Below are positions 1-7,166 of a stretch of 10,786 nucleotides of DNA, piece by piece. This stretch comes from Candidatus Saccharimonadota bacterium (GTDB lineage Bacteria > Patescibacteriota > Saccharimonadia > Saccharimonadales > Saccharimonadaceae). Positions within the stretch are counted from its first letter, which is position 1. Each line of letters opens with the position of its first letter. The position numbers and the translations under genes are program-made. The notes under the pieces are model-generated. The model saw only the letters and a list, made by a program, of their open reading frames with translations, searched no databases and was not told the DNA's origin. Where the stretch lies: positions 1 through 10,786 of the forward strand of contig JAGQND010000021.1 in the NCBI GenBank assembly GCA_020428265.1. The letters are read 5' to 3'.

Positions 1-426
1 TACACCTTTTTAGGCCTATTGGCATTCGTAGTTTTGCTAGCACTTGCCGTAACTTCGTTCGACGCGGCTATCAAATACATGTCATACAGGCGCTGGAAAT
101 GGCTACACCGGCTTATATACATAGGCCTCATACTAGCACTACTACATATATGGGCACTAGGTACACACTTACTCTACCCGGGTGTGCGCATAGTTTTTTA
201 TGTCATGATCCTGGCGCTCATAGCCATAGAGCTTTACCCAAATATACGACGTATCAACGACAAGTATTTACACCTCAAAACATCTGAACGCATAGTGTTA
301 TTCCTGGCCTCATGGGCACTTGCAGCTATCACTGTGTATACTGTTCCTGGCTTCATACAAAACGTTAATTCAGAACACATAAAAGCAATAGGCGACAGCA
401 AGCCAAGCAAAGGACATGGACACTAG
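1..426 (+). CDS. Ferric-reductase-like transmembrane (heme b) protein, 5' truncated
   Basis: The reading frame is open from base 1, so the N-terminus lies outside the window; 141 residues are visible. At least four hydrophobic helices can be seen (about residues 5-20, 38-55, 62-80 and 97-115). The segment around 32-50 reads W-x-x-L-H-R-L-x-Y and then, 13 residues after the first His, a second His (H36 and H49). This spacing and wording match the heme-ligand helix of the ferric reductase/MsrQ/NOX transmembrane family. Such proteins pass electrons across the membrane through b hemes. No FAD or NAD domain follows, so any electron donor would be a separate protein or in the missing N-terminal part. 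The tail ends SKGHGH, a possible metal-binding end. The TAG stop shares one base with the GTG of the next gene, which indicates translational coupling in an operon with two predicted copper-binding secreted proteins. The family call is by motif; the substrate is unknown. Confidence 0.65.
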   Translation, partial: YTFLGLLAFVVLLALAVTSFDAAIKYMSYRRWKWLHRLIYIGLILALLHIWALGTHLLYPGVRIVFYVMILALIAIELYPNIRRINDKYLHLKTSERIVLFLASWALAAITVYTVPGFIQNVNSEHIKAIGDSKPSKGHGH

Positions 427-950
427 TGAAACCTGTTTACGCAGTAATATTTGCGCTTGTCGCGACAACATCTATGCCGCCTGCAGCTTATGCGCACGTG
501 CTCATAACAGACAGTACCCACAGTAAGGGTACAATACTCCACATCAATCCAGACGACGACCCGATAGCAGGTGAAGAATCTAATTTTTTCTTGAACACTC
601 AAGATTTAAATACTGGTGATGGTGGTAAAATATTTTTAACAATCACGAATTTAGCCACTGGCGAAAACCGTCAAGTTAACGCACCTATAATTCAAAAATC
701 CGCAAAACTCGACTATACATTCCCCACACAGGGCGTCTATAATTTAGTTTTTACCGTAAAAAGCAAAACTCAGCAGTACAAATTCTCATATGACCTACGT
801 GTAGCTAGGGGTCTTAATTTGAACAACACAAAAAACACATACCGTGCATGGGCCGACATACTGGCAATATGTAGTACAATAGGAATAGTGGTTATACTTA
901 TAATCGCCCTTAACCGCAGGCGAGACATATCAAAACAAAGCACGTTTTAG
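426..950 (+). CDS. Secreted, C-terminally anchored His-first domain protein (CopC/YcnI-like role suspected)
   Basis: This 174-residue protein starts at a GTG that overlaps the previous stop codon by one base. Residues 1-23 form a signal peptide ending A-Y-A, so the mature protein should begin with His24. More His residues follow at 32 and 39, with an acidic stretch (NPDDDP, 41-46). Residues 25-127 look beta-rich, like a small Ig-type domain. One membrane helix spans about 145-162, followed by a basic RRR, so the domain faces outside the cell. An N-terminal His on a beta-sandwich resembles CopC- and YcnI-type copper sites, where the terminal amine and His side chain bind Cu; applying that here is inference. 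The placement between a ferric-reductase-like protein and a YcnI protein supports a metal or redox role. A weak AAGGA (410-414) lies 11 bases ahead of the start; coupling to the upstream gene probably drives initiation. I do not recognise the exact family. Confidence 0.7.
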   Translation: MKPVYAVIFALVATTSMPPAAYAHVLITDSTHSKGTILHINPDDDPIAGEESNFFLNTQDLNTGDGGKIFLTITNLATGENRQVNAPIIQKSAKLDYTFPTQGVYNLVFTVKSKTQQYKFSYDLRVARGLNLNNTKNTYRAWADILAICSTIGIVVILIIALNRRRDISKQSTF

Positions 951-955
951 GAGGT
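949..955 (+). promoter_or_regulatory. Strong Shine-Dalgarno for the YcnI-like gene
   Basis: AGGAGGT overlaps the TAG stop of the preceding gene and lies 5 bases before the ATG at 961. It fixes that start and shows that the organism uses an ordinary anti-Shine-Dalgarno for genes inside an operon. Confidence 0.85.
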
Positions 956-960
956 GTTTT

Positions 961-1578
961 ATGAAAAAATCAATTTTAGCTTTAATACTAGCATTTTCGC
1001 TAACAGCTACTCCAGCTTACGCACACGTTGTCGTAAAACCCAGTGAAGCCAAACCAGCTTCATATCAAACATTCACCGTGAGCGTACCAAATGAGCGAGA
1101 CAACCCTACAGTTCAAGTTTCACTAGTCATACCAAACTCTATACAATCAGTAACACCAACCGTAAAACCAGGCTGGCAAATCGTAACTGAAAAATCCGGC
1201 GAAGGCGAAGCTGCACAGACAACTCGTATTACATGGCAAGGTGGCGAAATCGGCCCAGAGCTACGTGATGATTTTACATTTAGTGCCAAAACGCCAGCTG
1301 GCAGCGAAAAAATCACATGGAAAGCCTACCAAACATACAGCGACGGAACCGTAGTAAGCTGGGATAAGTCAGGCAACGACCCCACAGAGTCGGTAACAAG
1401 CGGGCCGTTTTCTACAACAATTGTAACTAATGACATTACACCGACAGTAGACAAAGAAACAACTGATAATTCAAGCACAAATGCAACTGTTAATCGTGCA
1501 TTCTATATATCTGTTGCCAGTCTAGTTGTTGCACTTGGCGCAGTGTTTATAGTATCCAGGTCAAAAGATCGCAAATAA
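961..1578 (+). CDS. ycnI: YcnI-like (DUF1775) copper-binding-type membrane-anchored protein
   Basis: This protein has 205 residues. A signal peptide (1-21, ending A-Y-A) gives a mature form starting HVVVKPSEA. That is the hallmark of the YcnI-like domain, with its H-V-x-V-x-P opening and the later phrase on beta strands around SVPNERDNPT (41-50). In the characterised Bacillus homologue the N-terminal His and a nearby acidic residue bind Cu(II), with a conserved Trp close by; Glu45 and Trp134 are possible equivalents here. The domain runs to about residue 155. A Thr/Ser/Asn-rich spacer (157-178) leads to a single C-terminal helix (181-199) and a basic tail, so the domain sits outside the cell on a stalk. 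It is the third gene of the operon. Compared with Bacillus ycn clusters, no CopD-like ycnJ permease is visible; the ferric-reductase-like gene takes that position. The family is clear; copper binding is inferred from it. Confidence 0.88.
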   Translation: MKKSILALILAFSLTATPAYAHVVVKPSEAKPASYQTFTVSVPNERDNPTVQVSLVIPNSIQSVTPTVKPGWQIVTEKSGEGEAAQTTRITWQGGEIGPELRDDFTFSAKTPAGSEKITWKAYQTYSDGTVVSWDKSGNDPTESVTSGPFSTTIVTNDITPTVDKETTDNSSTNATVNRAFYISVASLVVALGAVFIVSRSKDRK

Positions 1579-1582
1579 CACC

Positions 1583-1611
1583 TTGTATTAAGAACATACT
1601 AGGCGTATGAT
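1583..1611 (+). promoter_or_regulatory. Candidate promoter for kup
   Basis: TTGTAT (1583-1588), a 17-base spacer and TATGAT (1606-1611) lie between ycnI and kup. The -10 matches consensus at 5 of 6 positions, the -35 only at TTG. Predicted transcription starts near 1618, giving an 18-base leader before the GTG. The stretch TAGGCGTAT just around the -10 recurs ahead of the acyltransferase gene. Confidence 0.4.
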
Positions 1612-1635
1612 TAGCGAGGTAATTAGGCGAATCTC

Positions 1636-3780
1636 GTGACCACAAGAAAGAAAAAATCCAGACGAATCCCTTTAAGCGTAGGCTTAGCAATAGGAGCGCT
1701 AGGCGTTGCATTTGGCGACATCGGTACATCGCCGCTATATACTATAAACGCGCTCTTTTACGGCATAGGTCAAACAGCCGTCACGCACAATAATATATTA
1801 GGCGGCATCAGCTTAATCTTCTGGATACTCACGCTCGTAGTTACTGTTAAATATATAATATATGTATTTCGTGCCAGCTACCAAGGCGAAGGCGGCGTAC
1901 TGGCACTACGAGCACTCGTGGCATCGGTGCAAAAGCGCTCTAAGCCACTACTTCTCATCATTATGGTGTTTGCATCTACGCTGCTACTTAGCGATGGTTT
2001 TATCACACCTGCAATCTCCGTGCTGTCGGCCGTAGAAGGACTCAATGTCGCGACGTCATTTTTCACAGATTATACCGTACCTATAGCCGCTATTATCCTC
2101 ACTATACTTTTCACTTTGCAGCGCAAAGGCACGCACAAAATTGGCAAAATATTCGGCCCTGTGATGGTCATATGGTTTGTTGTCATCGGCGCGCTCGGGC
2201 TACACCAAATCATACTTACACCAGGCATCTTAGCGGCACTCAACCCGTACTACGCATTTGAGTTTATCGGCAATGCCGGCCTATATCACTTCATGATAGC
2301 TATGGGAGCTATAGTCCTAGCGACTACGGGTGGCGAATCTATGTACGCCGACCTAGGGCACTTTGGCAAAAAACCCATACGCCAAGGCTGGTTCTACCTA
2401 GCTTACTGGATGCTAATACTCAACTACGTAGGCCAGGGCGCATACTTACTTAGTGGCCAACCAGTCATTAGTGGCAACGTATTTTTCAGCCTAGTGCCAA
2501 CTATCAATTTGCCGCTAGAACTCACGCAAATATTGGCGCCAGACACAGCCCACATCATAGCTTTTGCACCGATATATTTCATGGTTGTGCTAGCCACCAT
2601 ATCTACAGTCATTGCTAGCCAAGCCCTCATCACCGGAGCTTTCTCGCTCACGTCACAAGCTATGGCACTCGACATGATACCCAAGCTCAACATAGTACAC
2701 ACACACCGCCACCACAAAGGCCAAATATACATACCAGCTATTAACTGGATATTGCTCATCGGTTGTTTGGTACTTGTATTTTTCTTTCAGTCCAGCAGCA
2801 ACCTCACCGACGCTTACGGCCTAGCTGTTAGTGGAGTTATGCTCTCGACTACTCTCGCCATGTTCCAAATAGCCAAGTATAAGTGGAAATGGCCAACATG
2901 GCGCACGTGGCTAATATTTGGTACATTCCTCGTAATAGACGCCACGTTACTTGCGTCAACTTCACTCAAACTACCTACGGGCGGCTACGTACCCGTAGGT
3001 ATGGGACTCTTGATGTTCGCTATAGTTATAGCCTGGAACTGGGGGCGTGACCTAGTGCGCAGTGCACACGTTTCGTTCATGACATATGCGTCACACCGCG
3101 ACATGGCTTGGCTAGTAAATGCCAAACGTAACCTCATGCGTGACCGTGAATACGTAGAGCAAGAACGTGAACGCAAATACGTAGAACTCGACCGCGCCGT
3201 AGTGTTTCTAGTATCACGGCCCGTAACCAAACTAACCGACAACATACCTATAATTTTGCGCATATTCATGAAGCGTCACGGAGCTATGCCCAAGCATATA
3301 ATATTCCTCACAATCATCCAGGAAAAGCGTCCATTTGTAGCTGCCGAAAACCGCATAAAAGTCGTGGATTTCGACTACAACATCATGTCTGTTACTGCCC
3401 ACTATGGGTTTATGCAAGCGCCAGACGGCCTAGATATTTTACATACACTCAAACGTAACGGCTACATAGGCATGAGCTTACACCGCTGCACGGTTGAGGC
3501 TAGCGAGGAAGAAGTTTTTGTCGCAAAAACAGCACAATTTATAGATAAATTACGCGTAAAAGTATACCTGTTTTTCAAGCGCATTTCGCCAGGTGCCTGG
3601 CACTATTTTCAGCTCGACACCAAGCCTGGGCTATCTAAAACAGTTATACCGATTGTCCTCGGCAAACAGGGTTGGCGCATAGAAATCCCCGAATTCGCCC
3701 TAGAAGCCGCAGAAGAGTACATAGACCCCGATACGCGCAAGCCCACCTCTATACAATTTGGCCGCCCACGGTCACGATAG
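1636..3780 (+). CDS. kup: KUP/HAK-family potassium uptake transporter
   Basis: The product is 714 residues long. After a basic cytoplasmic N-terminus (TTRKKKSRR), the first helix carries the family signature GDIGTSPLYT (27-36). About twelve membrane helices follow up to roughly residue 475, then a cytoplasmic C-terminal domain of some 230 residues, as in bacterial Kup proteins, whose lengths are usually 620-700 residues. Kup imports K+ together with protons and works mainly in acid or low-K+ conditions. The GTG start is forced, because an in-frame TAG lies at 1624-1626 and no other start codon falls between. Only a weak AGGCG precedes it. The gene converges on the HExxH protein gene, with just 7 bases between the stops and no visible terminator. 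Codon use is rich in ATA, CTA and GTA, typical of this window's background. The identification is secure. Confidence 0.95.
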   Translation: MTTRKKKSRRIPLSVGLAIGALGVAFGDIGTSPLYTINALFYGIGQTAVTHNNILGGISLIFWILTLVVTVKYIIYVFRASYQGEGGVLALRALVASVQKRSKPLLLIIMVFASTLLLSDGFITPAISVLSAVEGLNVATSFFTDYTVPIAAIILTILFTLQRKGTHKIGKIFGPVMVIWFVVIGALGLHQIILTPGILAALNPYYAFEFIGNAGLYHFMIAMGAIVLATTGGESMYADLGHFGKKPIRQGWFYLAYWMLILNYVGQGAYLLSGQPVISGNVFFSLVPTINLPLELTQILAPDTAHIIAFAPIYFMVVLATISTVIASQALITGAFSLTSQAMALDMIPKLNIVHTHRHHKGQIYIPAINWILLIGCLVLVFFFQSSSNLTDAYGLAVSGVMLSTTLAMFQIAKYKWKWPTWRTWLIFGTFLVIDATLLASTSLKLPTGGYVPVGMGLLMFAIVIAWNWGRDLVRSAHVSFMTYASHRDMAWLVNAKRNLMRDREYVEQERERKYVELDRAVVFLVSRPVTKLTDNIPIILRIFMKRHGAMPKHIIFLTIIQEKRPFVAAENRIKVVDFDYNIMSVTAHYGFMQAPDGLDILHTLKRNGYIGMSLHRCTVEASEEEVFVAKTAQFIDKLRVKVYLFFKRISPGAWHYFQLDTKPGLSKTVIPIVLGKQGWRIEIPEFALEAAEEYIDPDTRKPTSIQFGRPRSR

Positions 3781-3787
3781 TATAAGT

Positions 3788-4336
3788 TTAATTGTTATTT
3801 TCCAATATAATCGGGCAAGGGTAGTCAAACTCAGTCACGAGCACGGCATATAGTTCTTGCTGATAATTTTCACGGCCTACAGACTCAGCAAGGTAGGGTA
3901 GCATGCGAAGTTTTAGTTTTGAGCGCGTAGATTTATCAAGATTTTTTACGTACTCGTCTAAATCGCTAGGCAAGATTATCTTGCTGGCGTATACATGTAC
4001 CGTCTCATGCTCCAATACCTTCGTCGCGCCGCTAAGCTTTTCTGCCGTAGTTGGCCGCAAAATGTAAACACCTTCGCCGACCACACAACCTTTTGCGCCA
4101 ATACCACACTTTTCTGCAATATCGTTTGCGGGCAATAGCTGTATGCTCGCGTAATCATCGGCAATGTTTAAACGTGACGAGTGCAATACATCGATAGCTG
4201 TGTAGTTTTGCGTAGCCACTACACCAGCAGCATCGGTCGTGCGAGCAAGTAAAACATAGCCAAGTACCACCAAGCCAATGGCTACAAATAACAAACTAAA
4301 AAGGCGAGTCGCCCTCGCCGTGAGTATAATACCCAT
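3788..4336 (-). CDS. Membrane-anchored HExxH metalloprotease-like protein
   Basis: This protein has 182 residues. A basic start (ARATR) and one helix (12-30) anchor it with the rest outside the cell. Two cysteines at 77 and 84 (C-G-I-G-A-K-G-C) could form a disulfide. Residues 109-114 read E-H-E-T-V-H, an HExxH zinc motif inside a predicted helix. Glu151 (LAES) and Glu161 (QELYA) are candidates for the third zinc ligand, as in gluzincin-type proteases that place a Glu in a downstream helix. The segment after HETVH is mostly helical, which fits. The fold family is not one I can name, and activity is inferred from the motif only. It has its own promoter, only 8 bases from the ATG, and no Shine-Dalgarno, so it is likely translated from a leaderless mRNA. 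It lies downstream of rarA on the same strand, 39 bases away. Confidence 0.6.
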   Translation of the reverse strand: MGIILTARATRLFSLLFVAIGLVVLGYVLLARTTDAAGVVATQNYTAIDVLHSSRLNIADDYASIQLLPANDIAEKCGIGAKGCVVGEGVYILRPTTAEKLSGATKVLEHETVHVYASKIILPSDLDEYVKNLDKSTRSKLKLRMLPYLAESVGRENYQQELYAVLVTEFDYPCPIILENNN

Positions 4337-4344
4337 ATATTTTA

Positions 4345-4373
4345 ATTATATCATATTTATGTATATTTTGCAA
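4345..4373 (-). promoter_or_regulatory. Promoter of the HExxH protein gene, predicted leaderless
   Basis: On the minus strand, TTGCAA (4368-4373), a 17-base spacer and a perfect TATAAT (4345-4350) stand in the gap after rarA. The -10 ends 8 bases before the ATG at 4336, so transcription should start at or within two bases of the start codon. Confidence 0.7.
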
Positions 4374-4375
4374 TA

Positions 4376-5533
4376 TTACTTAACTTCGTCAGGCAAAAAC
4401 TTCTTGCCGCTTGCACCCGGATACTTTTCGTAACCTTTGCCATAGCCCAGGCCTTTCATAAGCTTGGTCGGAGCATTACGCAAATGCATAGGCACTTGTA
4501 CCTCTGGCCATTTAGCCGCACGGTCTTTTGCTAGTGCCTTGAGCTCTACCACCTCGCGCGACTTTTTAGCACGGGCCAAAGCCGTAGCACAGTGGTACAA
4601 ACTATACTCACACTCCGGCATACCAACGCGCTCCACAGCAGCAAATGTATCTACGGCCAATCCAACTGCACCGTTGCCAGCCAACCCTATGTCTTCGCTC
4701 GCAAACACTACCATACGCCGAGCTATAAACTTGGGGTCTTCGCCAGCTTGCAACATACGCGCCATGTAGTATAGCGCCGCATCTACGTCACTACCGCGCA
4801 AACTTTTTATAAATGCCGATACAACATTGTAGTGCATATCGCCCTTTTTGTCGTAGCTCGGCAAGCGCTTTTGGGCTGCAGTTTTTATTACGTCAGGCGT
4901 AACCTTTTGTGCCAAATTAAGCGCCAATTCTAAATTATTCAAAGCCAGTCGAGCATCTCCACCAGCTAGTTCAGACAGATAATCTATAGCTGCTTTACTC
5001 ACACGTTTAGTCGCGCCCACAGCCTTGACAGCGCGCAATATTACCAGACGCATATCATCGGTACTTAGCGGTGCGAGCACTAGCACGCGCGTGCGTGACA
5101 ATAGTGGGGTTATAATTTCAAAACTCGGGTTTTCTGTAGTGGCGCCTATAAGCGTAATTAGCCCAGACTCTACATGCGGCAAAAATGCATCTTGCTGCGC
5201 CTTATTAAACCTATGAATTTCATCTACAAACAGCACTGTGCGCTGACCCAGATTCCAGCTTACTCGCGCTCGCTCCACAACCTTAGTTACATCGGCCTTG
5301 CCGGCCGTCACGGCGCTAAGCTCTATAAACTCCGCCTCTACTTCGTTTGCAATTATGCGCGCTAGTGTAGTCTTGCCGCAACCTGGTGGCCCCCACAATA
5401 TCAAACTCACAGGCTGCTTGTTTTTGACAATCTGCCGTAGTATCTCGTTTTCACCGAGTAGTTGCTGCTGACCAATCACATCACTTAGAGTATTTGGCCG
5501 CATACGCTCCGCCAGCGGCTTATTGCTATCCAT
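4376..5533 (-). CDS. rarA: AAA+ ATPase RarA/MgsA (replication-associated recombination protein A)
   Basis: The product has 385 residues. RarA/MgsA/WRNIP1 proteins are clamp-loader-like AAA+ ATPases that act at stalled replication forks in the cytoplasm. Visible motifs in order are Walker [10 protein letters not shown] (48-56), Walker B VLFVDE (100-105) followed by [10 protein letters not shown], sensor 1 GATTENPSF (130-138) and the arginine finger in LLSRTR (144-149). The C-terminal tetramerisation domain ends with the usual G-Y-G-K-G-Y and the F-L-P-D-E close to the terminus. The length is slightly below the usual 410-450, mainly because the N-terminus is short; no residue key to ATP use is missing. 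A promoter overlaps the end of the upstream gene and puts the transcription start at the ATG, with no Shine-Dalgarno, so the mRNA is probably leaderless. The identification is secure. Confidence 0.95.
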   Translation of the reverse strand: MDSNKPLAERMRPNTLSDVIGQQQLLGENEILRQIVKNKQPVSLILWGPPGCGKTTLARIIANEVEAEFIELSAVTAGKADVTKVVERARVSWNLGQRTVLFVDEIHRFNKAQQDAFLPHVESGLITLIGATTENPSFEIITPLLSRTRVLVLAPLSTDDMRLVILRAVKAVGATKRVSKAAIDYLSELAGGDARLALNNLELALNLAQKVTPDVIKTAAQKRLPSYDKKGDMHYNVVSAFIKSLRGSDVDAALYYMARMLQAGEDPKFIARRMVVFASEDIGLAGNGAVGLAVDTFAAVERVGMPECEYSLYHCATALARAKKSREVVELKALAKDRAAKWPEVQVPMHLRNAPTKLMKGLGYGKGYEKYPGASGKKFLPDEVK

Positions 5534-5539
5534 ATGCTA

Positions 5540-5568
5540 AGTATACTGTGTTAGTAAATACTGCTCAA
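5540..5568 (-). promoter_or_regulatory. Promoter of rarA, predicted leaderless
   Basis: Minus-strand TTGAGC (5563-5568), a 17-base spacer and TATACT (5540-5545) end 6 bases before the rarA ATG at 5533. The -35 lies inside the last codons of the upstream gene. Predicted transcription begins at or next to the start codon. Confidence 0.6.
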
Positions 5569-6453
5569 CATAAATCCACTAGGGCAATTGTTGACATACA
5601 TACTAGACTGTACTCTGAGTGCGTTGTAGTTCTTGAAGCTAAAGTCTACCATAAATTCTTTTACATCACTACTACCACCAGGCAAACGCACTGGTTTGTA
5701 TGTACCGATTTTTATAACGCCGCGCTGAGTGCCATTGTATTGATACACGGTCTCTGCGCTCGTTAAATTACATGCGCGGTACTGCTCCAGCTCAAAATCA
5801 AGGTCTACAAGATTATCTGGCTCATCGCCTAGCTGCACCGCTATGTTACACTGCGGGGCGTCGTCTATGTAGCTAAGTACAGCCTTTTCGTACGAAGCCT
5901 CGACTGCCAATTCATTTAAAGACCGACCGGCTGTAGGCGAGGTGACGGACGCACTCTTGAGGCCTAACCTTATATATTTCTCGTCGTTATCCGACCTCAC
6001 AGCAGGCTCCACTACAACTACATCGCATAAATCTACATATTGCTGCACATCAACTATATCGGTATAAAAATCTTCGTCGCTATAATTATCCTGATATTTA
6101 TCACCGTAGCGACCATAGTCAGGCTTAGGTACTTCTGTGCGTATCAGCGGAGTAGTAGCCGCGAGTAGTAGAAATACACCACCCACAAGCGCCACCACAG
6201 ATACAGCATACTCCAACACCGAAAACTGCGCAGGCTGCTTGCTAGTAGCATATCCCGAAAGTGCCAACGCGCCCACCGCAAGTGCGGGCAAAGCTATAAC
6301 TGTACTCACAATATACAAAGTGTGAAGTGCGTCACCAGAAAAAGTATCTGATTTCAGCAACTGCACCGTATTCACGATTACTGCCAACAGCACAAGTATA
6401 TTTACGACTATCAATATATATTTAGCTACGTTACGCAAAATCGAGTTATTCAT
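5551..6453 (-). CDS. Hypothetical protein: three membrane helices plus a cysteine-bearing extracellular domain
   Basis: I do not recognise this 300-residue protein. Three hydrophobic helices lie at about 12-32, 44-67 and 80-103. A Tyr/Asp-rich, acidic linker (112-141) follows, and then a domain of about 160 residues with four cysteines (143, 202, 228, 290). If the N-terminus is cytoplasmic, three helices put the large domain outside, where the cysteines could form two disulfides. The pattern of a short membrane bundle with a poorly conserved outer domain is common among lineage-specific surface proteins. The ATG at 6453 has neither a good Shine-Dalgarno nor a convincing promoter in the 94-base divergent region; weak TATACT (6484-6489) and TATAAT (6498-6503) boxes on the minus strand lack a matching -35. 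rarA follows 17 bases downstream. Codon use is the window's background type. The coding call is firm; the function is unknown. Confidence 0.75.
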   Translation of the reverse strand: MNNSILRNVAKYILIVVNILVLLAVIVNTVQLLKSDTFSGDALHTLYIVSTVIALPALAVGALALSGYATSKQPAQFSVLEYAVSVVALVGGVFLLLAATTPLIRTEVPKPDYGRYGDKYQDNYSDEDFYTDIVDVQQYVDLCDVVVVEPAVRSDNDEKYIRLGLKSASVTSPTAGRSLNELAVEASYEKAVLSYIDDAPQCNIAVQLGDEPDNLVDLDFELEQYRACNLTSAETVYQYNGTQRGVIKIGTYKPVRLPGGSSDVKEFMVDFSFKNYNALRVQSSMYVNNCPSGFMLSSIY

Positions 6454-6489
6454 ACATATACATTAGCACAATAGCTTCGCTTTAGTATA

Positions 6490-6518
6490 TTGACATATTA
6501 TAGATATTATTGTAATAT
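6490..6518 (+). promoter_or_regulatory. Promoter of the 6548 gene
   Basis: A perfect -35 TTGACA (6490-6495), a 17-base spacer and TAATAT (6513-6518, 4 of 6) predict a transcription start near 6525. This leaves a leader of about 23 bases containing a consensus ribosome site. Confidence 0.6.
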
Positions 6519-6528
6519 GTATATGTCA
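6491..6528. promoter_or_regulatory. Operator-like dyad over the 6548 promoter
   Basis: TGACATAT (6491-6498) and its exact reverse complement ATATGTCA (6521-6528) flank the promoter spacer and -10. A second nested pair, ATATTA (6495-6500) and TAATAT (6513-6518), extends the symmetry. The left arm sits on the -35 and the right arm just past the predicted transcription start, a position suited to repression. The regulator is unknown, and AT-richness makes chance partly plausible. Confidence 0.4.
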
Positions 6529-6537
6529 GATCTACTT

Positions 6538-6543
6538 AGGAGG
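6538..6543 (+). promoter_or_regulatory. Consensus ribosome binding site AGGAGG
   Basis: AGGAGG lies 4 bases before the ATG at 6548 and decides that start over the ATG at 6557. It contrasts with the absence of any such site ahead of rarA and the HExxH gene. Confidence 0.8.
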
Positions 6544-6547
6544 ATCT

Positions 6548-7087
6548 ATGTACGTAATGGGCTACAACACTCGCAACCGCGAGGTAATCGACCATAGGTT
6601 CGACACGTTCTACATCTTGTGCCTTCTCGGCATGACAGTGGGCATGTTTGAGCTCACCACGAACTACGGCTTCGGGTCATCACAGATCAATCTGGGCGGC
6701 ATCGCGTGCGGCCTGGTGATTCTGCTGATGATCGGCGCCAAAGTGTACCAGCACTATCTCAAGCGCAAGAATCCTTCGCTGGAGGAGCTGGTGGTAAAGT
6801 ACAAGAACGACCCGTACGTTCTGGTGAACCATATCTTCGACGAGGCGTCCCGTAGCGCCAAATCTGGTTTCAAGGAAATCGCCAAGATGGACTTGGTGGC
6901 TCACTCGACAAACGAGCAGTACGATGACTACTTGCGCTTCCTGCACGCCAGCAAAACGGCACTGCGTAGCGCAACTACGGCAAACTTCGAGTCTGTCGTG
7001 AAGGCCATCAGGGAAGAGGCCTACGACCTCGCCCACGAAATGACAACCAACGCATACATCGTTCAGTTGTCTCACGGGCACTCCTAA
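6548..7087 (+). CDS. Hypothetical two-helix membrane protein with a helical cytoplasmic domain, foreign-looking codon use
   Basis: I do not recognise this 179-residue protein. Two hydrophobic helices (about 19-38 and 48-66) form a hairpin, then a basic KRK (72-74) precedes a mainly helical, charged domain (75-179) ending SHGHS. By the positive-inside rule both ends face the cytoplasm. The gene is a closed unit with a near-consensus promoter, operator-like dyad, AGGAGG and a hairpin terminator right after the stop. Its codons differ sharply from its neighbours: all ten Ile codons are ATC or ATT with no ATA, and CTG, GTG, AAG and GAG are favoured. That is the pattern also seen in the lipoprotein pair at 8081-9911. 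This can mean recent transfer or selection for high expression. The coding call is firm because of the signals; the long minus-strand frame over it is a shadow. The function is unknown. Confidence 0.75.
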   Translation: MYVMGYNTRNREVIDHRFDTFYILCLLGMTVGMFELTTNYGFGSSQINLGGIACGLVILLMIGAKVYQHYLKRKNPSLEELVVKYKNDPYVLVNHIFDEASRSAKSGFKEIAKMDLVAHSTNEQYDDYLRFLHASKTALRSATTANFESVVKAIREEAYDLAHEMTTNAYIVQLSHGHS

Positions 7088-7091
7088 ACCC

Positions 7092-7116
7092 AAGCGCACT
7101 CCAGTAGTGCGCTTTT
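7092..7116 (+). terminator. Intrinsic terminator after the 6548 gene
   Basis: A 9-base perfect stem, AAGCGCACT (7092-7100) with AGTGCGCTT (7106-7114), and a 5-base loop run into TTTT, starting four bases after the stop codon. This is a classical rho-independent terminator. Confidence 0.85.
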
Positions 7117-7148
7117 AAAATACATAAAACTTTTTTGGCGACAATATT

Positions 7149-7160
7149 TAGGCGTATTAT
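7149..7160 (+). promoter_or_regulatory. Candidate -10 element of the acyltransferase gene
   Basis: TAGGCGTATTAT contains TATTAT (7155-7160), which ends 6 bases before the ATG at 7167 and so predicts a leaderless start. No good -35 stands at 16-18 bases; TTGGCG (7135-7140) is 14 away, although it fits at 17 bases with TATATA (7158-7163). The TAGGCGTAT part is the same as in the kup promoter. Confidence 0.35.
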
Positions 7161-7166
7161 ATATGT

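Noticed and set aside
2973..3000. Nine-base inverted repeat (ACCTACGGG/CCCGTAGGT) inside kup
   Set aside because: It lies in well-conserved coding sequence with Gly and Val codons that easily give such symmetry; no U-tract or regulatory context.
5083..5094. GCACGCGCGTGC palindrome in rarA
   Set aside because: It encodes conserved residues near the arginine finger; a lone 12-base palindrome within coding sequence is not strong evidence for a site.
6528..6547. Synthetic vector sequence (AGATCT site near a consensus ribosome site)
   Set aside because: A single six-base site and a natural AGGAGG are weak grounds; no other vector parts are present, and the gene encodes an unknown natural-looking membrane protein.
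6680..7099. Minus-strand frame of 139 codons opposite the 6548 gene
   Set aside because: The plus-strand gene has promoter, AGGAGG and terminator in register; the minus frame has none, and it overlaps the terminator hairpin.
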